Source: Caldifarciminota bacterium (GTDB lineage: Bacteria; Hydrothermota; Tepidihabitantia; Tepidihabitantales; Tepidihabitantaceae). Taken from it: a DNA stretch of 36,371 nucleotides. Made by a program: the position numbers and the translations under genes. The notes under the pieces were generated by a model, which searched no databases, was not told the origin of the DNA, and saw only the letters and a list, made by a program, of their open reading frames with translations. Positions 7,316-15,033 of the stretch are shown here, in pieces. Position 1 is the first letter of the stretch; each line of letters begins with the position of its first letter. Location of the stretch: contig CP070680.1 of NCBI GenBank assembly GCA_020352555.1, forward strand, positions 3,129,193 through 3,165,563, in the 5' to 3' direction.

Positions 7316-10189
7316 GTGCTTTGTTACAGGAGACTTCTGATACCGGTACTGGTGGCGGCCCTGCCTGTCTGGGCACAGGGTCTTGACCAGGCGACCCGGG
7401 AGAACGTGGGCATGGGATTCCGGGCTCTCGGGATAGGAGAGAATGAGCTCGGTTTCTACAAGCAGTGGGCGACCGACAGCTTCTTCAGGCTGGCGGCTGT
7501 GGACCTTCTGCTGGACGAACCGCTGGAGGTCGCCGGCTACGTGGACTCCTTTGCACAGCGGTTTCTGGCAAACGAGGATAAGCCTTTTGATTTGGCGTGG
7601 TTACAGTGGCAGGAGACCGACGCCGAGCTCAGGCCCGGCGATTCTGCGAAGCTGCGGCAGCAGGTTCTGGCTGCGGCCCGACAGGCTCTGGATGGAACCG
7701 ACATGATGCCGCCCGGTCTGGGCCAGGCGGTCAATGTCATCCTGGCCGGATTCAGGGTCGCAAGCGGGTACAACGACAAGGCCTTGTCAGGGCTCGACGA
7801 GCTGGAGGTCGACCGGCTGCTGGGCGAGGCGCCTGACTTCTGGACCGATGAGGACGATTCGCTCGAGCCGACGATGTGCGGGGTACTGCACCGTGAGTTC
7901 GGCCGCGAGTATGACACGGCTCAGGAAGTCAAGGCCGAGACTTTGCTCAGGTACCTGCGCAAGGTCGACCGCAAGGCGCTTGCCCTGTCCGGGCTCTCGG
8001 TGCTGTTCGCGGTCCAGGAGGCAGAGCGTCTGCTCACAGAAGAGCCGCTGGCCTTCCCCCACGAGATGGAGGCCGAGTTCGTATCAGGCAGGGAAGGGCC
8101 GGTGCTCTTCGAGGCTGAGACCGAGTTCGGGCTGGTGACCGTGGGCGGATTCGGCAATGACCGGTACGAGCGGGATCGCTGCCTGGTCATCGACCTTGGC
8201 GGCAATGACGTGCATGCCAGCCGCGGGGCAGGAGGAATCGGCAGGCTGGGTGGAGCCTTCTCGGTGTGTATCGACCTGGAAGGCGATGACCTGTATTGCT
8301 CGGAACGGGCCTTTGCACAGGGAGCGGCCATCATGGGAACCGGGGTCCTGCTTGACCGGTCAGGCAACGACACCTACCGGGCCAAGCACTGCAGTCAGGG
8401 CGCCGGGATACTGGGTACCGGTGTGCTGTGCGACCTGGGCGGCCGCGACCAGTACTCTGGCGGATGTTTCAGCCAGGCTGCAGGTCATGTCGGGGTCGGG
8501 CTCCTGATCGACGACCAGGGCAATGACGTCTATCGGTGCTTCTGCCACGGCCAGGCGTTCGCCTCAACCTGGGGACACGGCCTGCTGCTCGAAGGTGAAG
8601 GCAATGACCTCTACTACTCGGGCGGTGAGTACACCCATGACCCGCTGCTGCCCAAGGAGTACCGGTCGCTGTCACAGGGATTCTCCATCGGCTGGCGGCC
8701 CGATGCCTCGGGCGGCATCGGTTTCCTGTGCGACCGGTCAGGCAACGACTTCTACAATGCCGAGGTGTTTGCCCAGGGGACCAGCTACTGGTACTCTTTG
8801 GGCGCGCTCTGGGACGGAGCAGGATACGACCACTACAGCGCCGAGCAGTATTCCCAGGGTGCGGGCATCCACCTTGCGGTCGGATGCCTGATCGACAACG
8901 ACGGCAACGACTCCTACTACTCGCGGCTGGGCCCGAGCCAGGGCGAAGGTCACGACCTTTCGGTCGGGGTGCTTGTCGACCGCAAAGGCCACGACGTGTA
9001 CCATGCTTCTGGTGGCCAGGGCACCGCACTCACGAACTCGGTCGGGCTGTTCGTGGACCTGACCGGCAACGACGTCTATTCATCTACTGAAAGGCTGGCC
9101 CTGGCCGGCGGCAGACCGGCCCGGGGGTTTGCCAGCATCGGCAGCTTCCTTGATGCGGAAGGCGAGGATTTCTACACCGGAGCGAGCGTCGGCTCGAATC
9201 TCGGGGCATGGACCAACGGCACCTATGGTGCGGGCATCGACCTCAAGGGCGAACGGGTGGCCGGTGACGAGGCAGACGAAGGCGACACCCTTGAACCCGA
9301 GTCCGACAGCCTGGACCTGCCGATCGATTCCATCTTCAAGTATGCGGCGACGTGGGAAGTCGGCAATGCCCGTGCCAAAGTGAAGCAGGCCAGAAAGCAG
9401 CTGAGTGCGCTCGGGAGCGAGGCGATCGAGTGGGTGTTCGAGAACAAGGCGGACTCAAAGGACGGGCTCGAATCCCGGGCGGTCGAGCAACTTCTCAAGG
9501 ACCACCCGGACATTGCCAAGCCGTATCTGTTCAGGGCGCTGCGCCACGACAAGCTCAGGGCACGGGCCAACGCCGTCTACTGGCTCGGCAAGCTCGAGGC
9601 CGAAGCCGAGGACGCGGTGGACTCGCTGTTCCTGGCCATGAAGCAGGAGCGGGCCAGTCCGCGATGGGTCGCTCGCGCCCTGGGTGAGATCGGCGATTCG
9701 CTGGTCGTTCCCAGAATCCTTTTCCTGCTCGAGGACGAGTACGAGCCGTCGCGGATCGTGACAGCAGAGGCCTGCGGCAAGCTCAAGAACCCGGTGGCGA
9801 TACCTGAGCTCATCCGGGCGCTCGATGACCGGCTGTTCACTGTGCGCTCGGCTGCCGAAGCCGCGCTCGAAGGAATCGGCAAGCCTGTGCTGGAACCCGT
9901 GCTCTACGCGATGCTGACCCTCAGGCCGCCGGCGCTCGGTCATGCGCTCCGCGCTGCGGGCAGGGTGGCGGCCGGGCTCGACACCCTGCAAGACCGGGAA
10001 CTCAGGGTCCAGTGCCGGAAACTGTTCTTGTCCAAGGTCGGGCACGAGTCCGAGTTTGTGCGAATGACGGCAGTGGAGGCGCTGGATGCGTTGATGGACG
10101 GACCGCTCAGGCGTGAACTCGAGGCCGCGCGTGCGGTGGAGACCAACCGGTTCGTGCTCGCGGCGTTCGACAAAGCCCTGTCCGAGTAG
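7316..10189 (+). CDS. Secreted protein with G-x-D-x-Y solenoid repeats and HEAT repeats
   Basis: 957 residues from GTG 7316, which follows the ribosome-binding site AAAGGGGG. Residues 1-21 are a signal peptide (R-R-L-L-I-P-V-L-V-A-A-L-P-V-W-A-Q). Residues 25-275 look helical. Residues about 290-620 hold twelve copies of a motif with core G-(N/D)-D-x-Y, mostly 26-28 residues apart, alternating with Q-G-A-G and G-x-G-x-L-x-D, as expected for a beta-solenoid. Residues about 680-955 look like HEAT repeats, with recurring A-x-x-A-L-x-x-I-G and R-x-x-A-x-x-A-L patterns. The domains suggest an extracytoplasmic scaffold or binding protein rather than an enzyme. I do not recognise a named family, and no function can be stated. 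It follows the carboxyltransferase gene after 62 bases and converges with the SGNH hydrolase gene. Confidence 0.85.
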   Translation: MLCYRRLLIPVLVAALPVWAQGLDQATRENVGMGFRALGIGENELGFYKQWATDSFFRLAAVDLLLDEPLEVAGYVDSFAQRFLANEDKPFDLAWLQWQETDAELRPGDSAKLRQQVLAAARQALDGTDMMPPGLGQAVNVILAGFRVASGYNDKALSGLDELEVDRLLGEAPDFWTDEDDSLEPTMCGVLHREFGREYDTAQEVKAETLLRYLRKVDRKALALSGLSVLFAVQEAERLLTEEPLAFPHEMEAEFVSGREGPVLFEAETEFGLVTVGGFGNDRYERDRCLVIDLGGNDVHASRGAGGIGRLGGAFSVCIDLEGDDLYCSERAFAQGAAIMGTGVLLDRSGNDTYRAKHCSQGAGILGTGVLCDLGGRDQYSGGCFSQAAGHVGVGLLIDDQGNDVYRCFCHGQAFASTWGHGLLLEGEGNDLYYSGGEYTHDPLLPKEYRSLSQGFSIGWRPDASGGIGFLCDRSGNDFYNAEVFAQGTSYWYSLGALWDGAGYDHYSAEQYSQGAGIHLAVGCLIDNDGNDSYYSRLGPSQGEGHDLSVGVLVDRKGHDVYHASGGQGTALTNSVGLFVDLTGNDVYSSTERLALAGGRPARGFASIGSFLDAEGEDFYTGASVGSNLGAWTNGTYGAGIDLKGERVAGDEADEGDTLEPESDSLDLPIDSIFKYAATWEVGNARAKVKQARKQLSALGSEAIEWVFENKADSKDGLESRAVEQLLKDHPDIAKPYLFRALRHDKLRARANAVYWLGKLEAEAEDAVDSLFLAMKQERASPRWVARALGEIGDSLVVPRILFLLEDEYEPSRIVTAEACGKLKNPVAIPELIRALDDRLFTVRSAAEAALEGIGKPVLEPVLYAMLTLRPPALGHALRAAGRVAAGLDTLQDRELRVQCRKLFLSKVGHESEFVRMTAVEALDALMDGPLRRELEAARAVETNRFVLAAFDKALSE
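8201..9175 (+). repeat. Twelve G-x-D-x-Y coding repeats of about 80 bases
   Basis: GGN-NNN-GA(C/T) repeat cores start at 8201, 8282, 8363, 8441, 8519, 8600, 8741, 8822, 8903, 8987, 9065 and 9161. The spacing is 78-84 bases, except for two longer gaps of 141 and 96 bases where loops are inserted. All are in frame within the 957-residue secreted protein. Confidence 0.85.
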
Positions 10190-10228
10190 CGCAGCAGCGG
10201 TCGTCCATCGCTGTGAGCAGCCTTCGTC

Positions 10229-11236
10229 CTACCTGAGCAGGACCAGGCGCTGCGGGGGACTGGTGCGCGGCACAGGCTCGGCGAAGTAGACACCGGCCGG
10301 CACCTTGTGTCCGGCCGAATTCGTACCGTCCCAGAGCACGCTTCCTTGTGCTTCCAGATGCCTGACCACACGTCCCTGAAGGTCCTGGATTCTGACCGAG
10401 AAGAGTCCTTGGCCTTTCAGGGTCACAGCTTGTTTGAACGGGTTGGGCCTTGCTGTGAAGGCGGCAGGGGACAAGGCTGGCGGTTCTGACTCCGAGACAA
10501 CGAGCACGGCCCGCTCAGCCGCGAGTTGCAGGAATCTGGCATCAGCAGTGTCCAGGCCTGCGGTGTAGTTGAGACCTACCGGGCTGGACTCGAACAAGGC
10601 CGCGTAGAAGGTGCAGGCAGCGAGATAGGTGCCTTTGACCGTCGCGTGGCACTTGTCAGACTGCCACAGCTCGACGAGCGGGTCGCGCCTGCGGGCAACC
10701 GCCCAGGCCTCGCCCACCGGCGACAGCCGCGCACCGAGTTCTGTGGCGATCATCCGGTAGGCAGCAGACACCGAGTCCTGCATGTGGAAGTAGTCCCGGA
10801 ACTCAGGGCTGGTATGGCCCCCGAGTTCGTGAATACCACCGTCCTGCCATCCCCATGTCATGTAGAGGGCGGTGCTGCAGCCATGGTCCTGGATCATCGA
10901 GTCCAGTGTCCGGATAGAAGGGTACATGCTGTTGAACCGCCAGTGCTCGATCACCGGCACCTGGCTCTGCTCCTGGAGCGCAACATAGTCCCAGGTTCCG
11001 AGTGCGATCTTCTCCAGGGTCTGCGGCTCGACAACGTGCTGCTCAAGCCAGAACCCGCCCGGTGCGCTCATGTCGACCATTGCGTGCTTGGCGCCGGCCT
11101 GGGCCAGGAGAGAGAACATCCCGGGCAGGTCGTTGGTATGGACATGGCTGTTGCCCACGAAAAGGACCGCCAGACTGTCAGGCGATGCTGCGGCAATTGG
11201 GCAGATGGCGAGCAGCAAAGCGACGACGAGTCTCAT
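10229..11236 (-). CDS. Secreted SGNH/GDSL-type hydrolase with C-terminal FlgD-like domain
   Basis: 335 residues with a signal peptide (M-R-L-V-V-A-L-L-L-A-I-C-P-I-A-A-A). The catalytic-serine block G-N-S-H-V-H-T-N-D-L-P lies near residue 28 and the late D-K-C-H-A-T block near residue 205, which fits an SGNH esterase. L-Q-E-Q-S in between recalls the DUF4886 type. The last 80 residues carry N-P-F, V-R-I-Q-D-L-Q-G-R-V-V-R, W-D-G-T-N-S-A-G and V-P-A-G-V-Y-F. This is the pattern of FlgD_ig or type-9-like C-terminal domains that are common on exported FCB-group proteins. The substrate is unknown, but a carbohydrate ester is plausible. Its ATG overlaps the stop codon of the upstream nuclease gene as ATGA, so the two are translationally coupled. 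Confidence 0.82.
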   Translation of the reverse strand: MRLVVALLLAICPIAAASPDSLAVLFVGNSHVHTNDLPGMFSLLAQAGAKHAMVDMSAPGGFWLEQHVVEPQTLEKIALGTWDYVALQEQSQVPVIEHWRFNSMYPSIRTLDSMIQDHGCSTALYMTWGWQDGGIHELGGHTSPEFRDYFHMQDSVSAAYRMIATELGARLSPVGEAWAVARRRDPLVELWQSDKCHATVKGTYLAACTFYAALFESSPVGLNYTAGLDTADARFLQLAAERAVLVVSESEPPALSPAAFTARPNPFKQAVTLKGQGLFSVRIQDLQGRVVRHLEAQGSVLWDGTNSAGHKVPAGVYFAEPVPRTSPPQRLVLLR

Positions 11237-11712
11237 GCGCCGACATCCTCCGGCTTCACAGCAGCTTTGTCAATGTCGTGCTCCCAGACCACCCTGAGAC
11301 GGAAGCCCTGCTTTGCCGCATAGCGTTTCTTGTCCAGGTCGTGGAGCACGTTGCGGCGCTGGTCAGGGGTCAGGGACTCGACCGGGTGGAACCTCGGGTC
11401 TGCGTGCCAGTACGTTCCGTGGACCTCGACCAGAGACCGGTCTTCGACCCTGAAGTCGTAGACGTACCGGCCGAGCCGGAACTGCCACTGGTAGTCGATG
11501 CCCCAGGAGTCCATCATCGCGGCAAGTTTGGCCTCGAGCCGGTTGTGACTCCGGGACGGGACACCGGTCACTCGGGTGGCCTTTGATGCCTTCACCGCCT
11601 TGTGCCAGGCGACCGCACGGTCTACTGCCCGCCTGACCCTTGCCCTTCGCCTTGCCTCGGCCCGAGGGCTCAGCCTGCCGCGGCCGCTACCGGTCAGGTC
11701 CGGGGTCTTCAT
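11233..11712 (-). CDS. Vsr/DUF559-like endonuclease-fold protein
   Basis: 159 residues from ATG 11712, where a basic N-terminus begins. Residues 57-145 show the Vsr/DUF559 pattern: R-L-E at 58-60, G-I-D-Y-Q-W-Q, Y-D-F with Asp86, V-E-V-H-G-T-Y-W-H with Glu96 and His98, a D-K-K-R-Y stretch and a final R-V-V-W-E-H-D. The PD-(D/E)xK-type residues (Asp86, Glu96) are present, so it could be active in mismatch repair or restriction. No methyltransferase lies nearby, so a Vsr role tied to a methylase is not supported here. The reading frame is open upstream to 11886, but that stretch lacks protein-like composition. It is coupled by ATGA to the secreted hydrolase gene, a pairing I cannot explain. Confidence 0.75.
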   Translation of the reverse strand: MKTPDLTGSGRGRLSPRAEARRRARVRRAVDRAVAWHKAVKASKATRVTGVPSRSHNRLEAKLAAMMDSWGIDYQWQFRLGRYVYDFRVEDRSLVEVHGTYWHADPRFHPVESLTPDQRRNVLHDLDKKRYAAKQGFRLRVVWEHDIDKAAVKPEDVGA

Positions 11713-11946
11713 GCTACGCGCCGGGCCCAGACCGCACAGTGGTCCGGGTAGTGTTTGTCCCGCTGAAACAGTCCAGACCGGGGACAAGCGAAGTGTCAAG
11801 GTTGAGGCAGAATTGAGGCCGCCGGGACTGCAGGAGGAGGTGGTGAGCGCAGTCCCAGCGGCCGAAACAGACGAGTGCCATCTCAAGCACTCGTCGATAG
11901 CTGTCTGATGATGCGCCTTTGTGCCGTCCTGTCAAGCAGAGTATGG
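11713..11946 (-). other. Intergenic region with a possible promoter for the nuclease-hydrolase pair
   Basis: I see no gene in these 234 bases. On the minus strand TTGACA (11935-11930), a 16-base spacer and CATCAT (11913-11908) make a fair promoter, which would give a leader of about 190 bases before the nuclease ATG. No terminator hairpin with a T-run is visible. Confidence 0.35.
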
Positions 11947-12417
11947 TCAGCTGCTGAGAGTCCGGCCCAGCTCGACGGCCCAGGCCCGTACCTTGTCGGG
12001 CTCGTGGTTGTTGTCCGTAATCTCGCCCTTCTTCTTGTACCAGCCGCCGAATGCCTCGGCTGCGACCGGTGCAGTCTTCATCTTCTTCGACAGGACCCGG
12101 TCGATGTACTTGGCGCGGGCTTCTTCGTACTGCTTGGGGTCACCTGCCCGCATCGAGGACAGGAACACGGCCACCTTCTTGCCCGTGAAGTCGGTGCCCA
12201 GGAAGCGCTTGGCCCGGCCATACCACATGCCGATGCGGATGCCCGAACCGATGACCACGTTGTCATAGCCTGAGATGTCGGGTCTCTTGTTCTCATGCAG
12301 GTCCACGACGTCGACATCATGCCCGTAGTCGGTCTTCAGTACCTCGGCGATAATCGAAGCTGACTTCGAGGTTGCTCCACCTTTGCTCGCGTAGGCTATC
12401 AGAGTTTTGCCTGGCAA
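11947..12417 (-). CDS. Flavodoxin-domain protein (HemG-like)
   Basis: 156 residues. The N-terminus K-T-L-I-A-Y-A-S-K-G-G-A-T-S-K-S is an FMN phosphate-binding loop of the flavodoxin type, followed by Y-D-N-V-V-I-G-S-G-I-R-I-G-M-W, V-A-V-F-L-S-S-M-R and G-G-W-Y-K-K-K. This fits the flavodoxin_5 group, which includes the protoporphyrinogen oxidase HemG, but small electron-transfer flavodoxins look the same at this level. The start is TTG 12417, supported by a strong GGGAGG Shine-Dalgarno sequence five bases upstream. That sequence lies between this gene and the cupin gene, which ends 17 bases away. It is probably the last gene of the operon running leftward from 14331. Confidence 0.8.
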   Translation of the reverse strand: MPGKTLIAYASKGGATSKSASIIAEVLKTDYGHDVDVVDLHENKRPDISGYDNVVIGSGIRIGMWYGRAKRFLGTDFTGKKVAVFLSSMRAGDPKQYEEARAKYIDRVLSKKMKTAPVAAEAFGGWYKKKGEITDNNHEPDKVRAWAVELGRTLSS

Positions 12418-12434
12418 GAAGTCCTCCCTGGTTT

Positions 12435-12815
12435 CTAGGTATCGCTGCCGGTCGGTTCTATGCCTGAAGTTTCGACCATCAGGACCACGGTCTTCTTCGG
12501 TGCCCGGGGCCGGTGTCTTGTGCCCTTCGGCACGGTCACGCCCTGCCTCGGTCCGAGCTCGATGACCCGGTCTTCGAGGTCGATGAACAACCTGCCTTCG
12601 AGCACGAGGAAGAACTCATCGTCATCATCGTGCTTGTGCCAGTGGAACTCACCGTGCAAGCCACAGAGCCGCACCACGCTCGAGTTCACCTGTGTCAGGG
12701 TCCGGTTCCACCACTGCTCGCTCCGCGCCGCGACAACGCTCGAGAGGTCGATGACCTCGAGCGGCTTGTGCATCACGGTCAGGTCGATGTCGTACTTCTG
12801 GCGCCTGCCGCTCAC
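12435..12815 (-). CDS. Small cupin-domain protein
   Basis: 126 residues from GTG 12815; an internal ATG at 12773 (M-H-K-P-L-E-V) is an alternative start. It shows the cupin metal site H-W-H-K-H followed by five acidic residues and E-F-F-L-V-L-E-G in motif 1. Motif 2 is G-V-T-V-P-K-G-T-R-H-R-P. The sequence Q-V-N-S-S-V-V-R-L-C-G-L-H-G-E-F matches a widespread family of single-domain cupins whose substrate is generally not known. It is followed closely by the flavodoxin gene, so the two are likely co-transcribed. Confidence 0.85.
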   Translation of the reverse strand: MSGRRQKYDIDLTVMHKPLEVIDLSSVVAARSEQWWNRTLTQVNSSVVRLCGLHGEFHWHKHDDDDEFFLVLEGRLFIDLEDRVIELGPRQGVTVPKGTRHRPRAPKKTVVLMVETSGIEPTGSDT

Positions 12816-12880
12816 TGGCTACTGCTTCCCACTGTCTGTCTGAGGGAGTCCTGTCGTGTCGACCGAAGTGGAGACATCTC

Positions 12881-13570
12881 TCAGCTGTCTGTGGGAGGAA
12901 CGTAGAAAAGCATTACTTCGGACAACGCGCAATTGACCTGTTCCGGCCAGGTCTCCCGGCCAATGTCTTGGACAGATGTGCCGGTGACTTCGAGCGTGAG
13001 ATGTCTGCTCTCAAGGTCAGGCAGTTCAAATACGTCGTGTGACGTGTCCTGTATGAAGAAGCACACCTGGCCCACACCGCTCGCCTGCCTCAGACAAAGC
13101 GGCACCGGCCCGGTCAGTTCGATTTCCCGGACGTATGCTTCTGAGTCTTCGGCAGACGGGTCGACCTGCAGCCGGATGCGTCTTGCTGCGTTGTTGCCGC
13201 CCGCTGTGCCCCAGGCGTGGGTATGGCGATTGAAGATGACAAGCCGGTTGAACTCCACCGGCTGCTCAAACGAGAGTTCGATGACAGGCTTCTCAATGCC
13301 CGGCTTGCTGGACCACGCGGTCCATGGGTCGCCATCAGTCAAAGCCTCGATGCCTGGCTGATATGCGGCCGAGTCCACCGTGACACTGGCCGACAATGCC
13401 AGATTCTCGCCCCATGATTCGGGCGGCTCGAACACGAAATCGGACGAGTCAGGACACAGCCGAGCGAGGGCCGAGTCCAACTCGACAGTGTCGCCGTCAA
13501 GCAGGACCAGGACAGGTTCTCCTGCGACCAGAAGAAAGGGGAGAAGGAGAAGGGGCAGGAGTTTCGGCAT
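12881..13570 (-). CDS. Exported protein with discoidin/galactose-binding-like domain
   Basis: 229 residues from ATG 13570. The signal peptide is M-P-K-L-L-P-L-L-L-L-P-F-L-L-V-A-G. From about residue 55 it reads N-L-A-L-S-A-S-V-T-V-D-S, then G-I-E-A-L-T-D-G-D-P-W-T-A-W-S-S, then F-N-R-L-V-I-F-N-R-H. This is the usual beginning of an F5/8-type-C (discoidin) or NADase-type glycan-binding beta-sandwich. No catalytic domain is present, so it is most likely a binding protein in the periplasm or at the surface. It starts two bases after the stop codon of the upstream barrel-like gene, without its own clear ribosome-binding site, suggesting coupling. The frame extends upstream to 13747, but that part overlaps the upstream gene and is not coding. 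Confidence 0.72.
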   Translation of the reverse strand: MPKLLPLLLLPFLLVAGEPVLVLLDGDTVELDSALARLCPDSSDFVFEPPESWGENLALSASVTVDSAAYQPGIEALTDGDPWTAWSSKPGIEKPVIELSFEQPVEFNRLVIFNRHTHAWGTAGGNNAARRIRLQVDPSAEDSEAYVREIELTGPVPLCLRQASGVGQVCFFIQDTSHDVFELPDLESRHLTLEVTGTSVQDIGRETWPEQVNCALSEVMLFYVPPTDS

Positions 13571-13572
13571 GA

Positions 13573-14331
13573 CTAATTGCGGCTTCGATTGCGGATTCGG
13601 CCGGTCGTCTTGATGCGCCAGGTCAGACCAGCAGACAGGCCGAACCCTCGAAGGGGCTGTGAGCCGGCCGTCGAACCTGTAGACCTGCCGTTCTCTACGT
13701 ATTCCGATCCGTCCCATCTCTGGGAAACTCGGCTCTTGCGGGTCCAATGCAGCAGCAGCCGCTGCAGATTGACTTCAACTGCAGCTCGTCGAGTCAGATT
13801 GTATCCAAACCCGAGTGCACCCGTCGCGTCGGCGCCATTCTCCCATACTTCAGTGTAGCTTCCTTCACCGTATGATGTCCGGTTTGAGCGAGACCGAAAG
13901 AGGTGGTAGCCGACTCCGATTTCAGCCCGGGCGTACCCCGCGTGGTAGCTGCGCTCGGCGCAAGGGGCGACGACCACACGCAGGCCTTCGATGAAGTCCT
14001 TGCTGGTGTAGACCTCAATCGGGATTTCGGTTCTGTCGACGGCGGCTGCCTGGACGTATCCAACTCGCAGTTCGACGCCGGGCTTCATGCCCATGTGCAG
14101 ATCCAGACTCTGCCAGCGCAAGCCGACCATTGCGTCGAAGGGATGCGCATCCTCATCGAGGACCCTATAGACCGCATCCTGACCGAACCTTGCGACCAGA
14201 CTCAGGTACTCCTCGTGCGTCGCGTGCCTTGAGGCGGTCGTGACTGCAACATCAGCTAAGGGGACTTCTCGGTTGTCATCTGCCAGCGCCCCCGAGGTAA
14301 GCGCGAGCAGGACGACTAGTAGTACTATCAC
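13573..14331 (-). CDS. Predicted outer-membrane beta-barrel protein
   Basis: 252 residues from GTG 14331, with GGAG five bases upstream. The longer frame to 14451 lacks a ribosome-binding site, whereas the GTG start puts the signal peptide (V-I-V-L-L-V-V-L-L-A-L-T-S-G-A-L-A) at the N-terminus. Several alternating hydrophobic stretches with G-x-G-Y and aromatic ends follow (E-L-R-V-G-Y-V, A-E-I-G-V-G-Y-H-L-F, G-A-L-G-F-G-Y-N-L, G-F-G-L-S-A-G-L-T-W-R). They are typical of small outer-membrane barrels. The C-terminus adds a basic tail (R-I-R-N-R-S-R-N) beyond the last strand, which is unusual. No specific family is recognised. It heads a likely operon with the discoidin-like, cupin and flavodoxin genes. 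Confidence 0.6.
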   Translation of the reverse strand: MIVLLVVLLALTSGALADDNREVPLADVAVTTASRHATHEEYLSLVARFGQDAVYRVLDEDAHPFDAMVGLRWQSLDLHMGMKPGVELRVGYVQAAAVDRTEIPIEVYTSKDFIEGLRVVVAPCAERSYHAGYARAEIGVGYHLFRSRSNRTSYGEGSYTEVWENGADATGALGFGYNLTRRAAVEVNLQRLLLHWTRKSRVSQRWDGSEYVENGRSTGSTAGSQPLRGFGLSAGLTWRIKTTGRIRNRSRN

Positions 14332-14451
14332 GGTGTCTCCTGTGTCAATTCTCCTCCCGTCCTGCTGGCCGGACGCAGTGGCAGCGGCGGGGATCGCAGG
14401 CAGCCAGCGGTGAGCGGTCAGCGGTAGGCGGTTTGCGTCCTTGCACGCCAT

Positions 14452-14481
14452 AGGTTACGGCAGGCCAACGCCGGTTGTCAA
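14452..14481 (-). promoter_or_regulatory. Possible promoter of the barrel-discoidin-cupin-flavodoxin operon
   Basis: TTGACA (14481-14476), an 18-base spacer and TAACCT (14457-14452) on the minus strand. The -35 box is perfect and the -10 box is poor. It would give a leader of about 110 bases before GTG 14331. Confidence 0.35.
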
Positions 14482-15033
14482 GAATGAGAATGTGATCGAT
14501 AGACAGAGAGACATAATGACCGAGTGGGCCGAAAGCGGGCTTCGGTCAGCGGAGGGGTGTTCGCCCTCGGGTGCGCGCTGTCGACCTTCGCAAGGGTAGG
14601 CGGCGAGGGTTGCAGCGGATCGAGCACCGGCCATCCTTCGTGTGCCAACCCGCACGCTCTTCCGGTTGCTCTTCCAGACGCTCACTCGGGGTCTGCTTCA
14701 AGGTGACTTTCATACTCTCAGCTAGATTGCCACCCGATTCGACACTGGACCTGACAAGGAGGGTGTCTGTCAGCGCCTCGGCTAGCCTGACGACCAAGCT
14801 GAGACTCAAACCATCTCCGAGATTCTGAATCAGAATGCGCATCAATCTGTCGGTCCGTATCTGGGTCAGACTGCAAGCCAGATTGCGACTCGGATTGAGC
14901 TTTGGAGTCTCCTTGGGGGACGAGGGAGGTGCTCCTGTGCTCCAGGGATGCAACGACCTGCAGGCCAATGACTTGGCGTCAAGAATGGCCTTGTTTCGAG
15001 CAGGACCTTATGGGAATATGTCTCAGGAGCATA
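14482..15033. other. Gene-poor intergenic stretch with an inverted repeat
   Basis: I find no convincing gene in these 550 bases. The longest frames (for example the minus frame 14546-14968) have low-complexity or implausible composition. At 14822-14836 there is a perfect inverted repeat, ATTCTGA-A-TCAGAAT, which could be an operator for the downstream helix-turn-helix gene. The surrounding 14720-14915 is rich in recurring GATT and GACTC words, as in a decayed simple repeat. Confidence 0.4.

Noticed and set aside
14546-14968. Minus-strand frame of 140 codons upstream of the helix-turn-helix gene
   Set aside because: Low-complexity composition, no ribosome-binding site and no recognisable domain.
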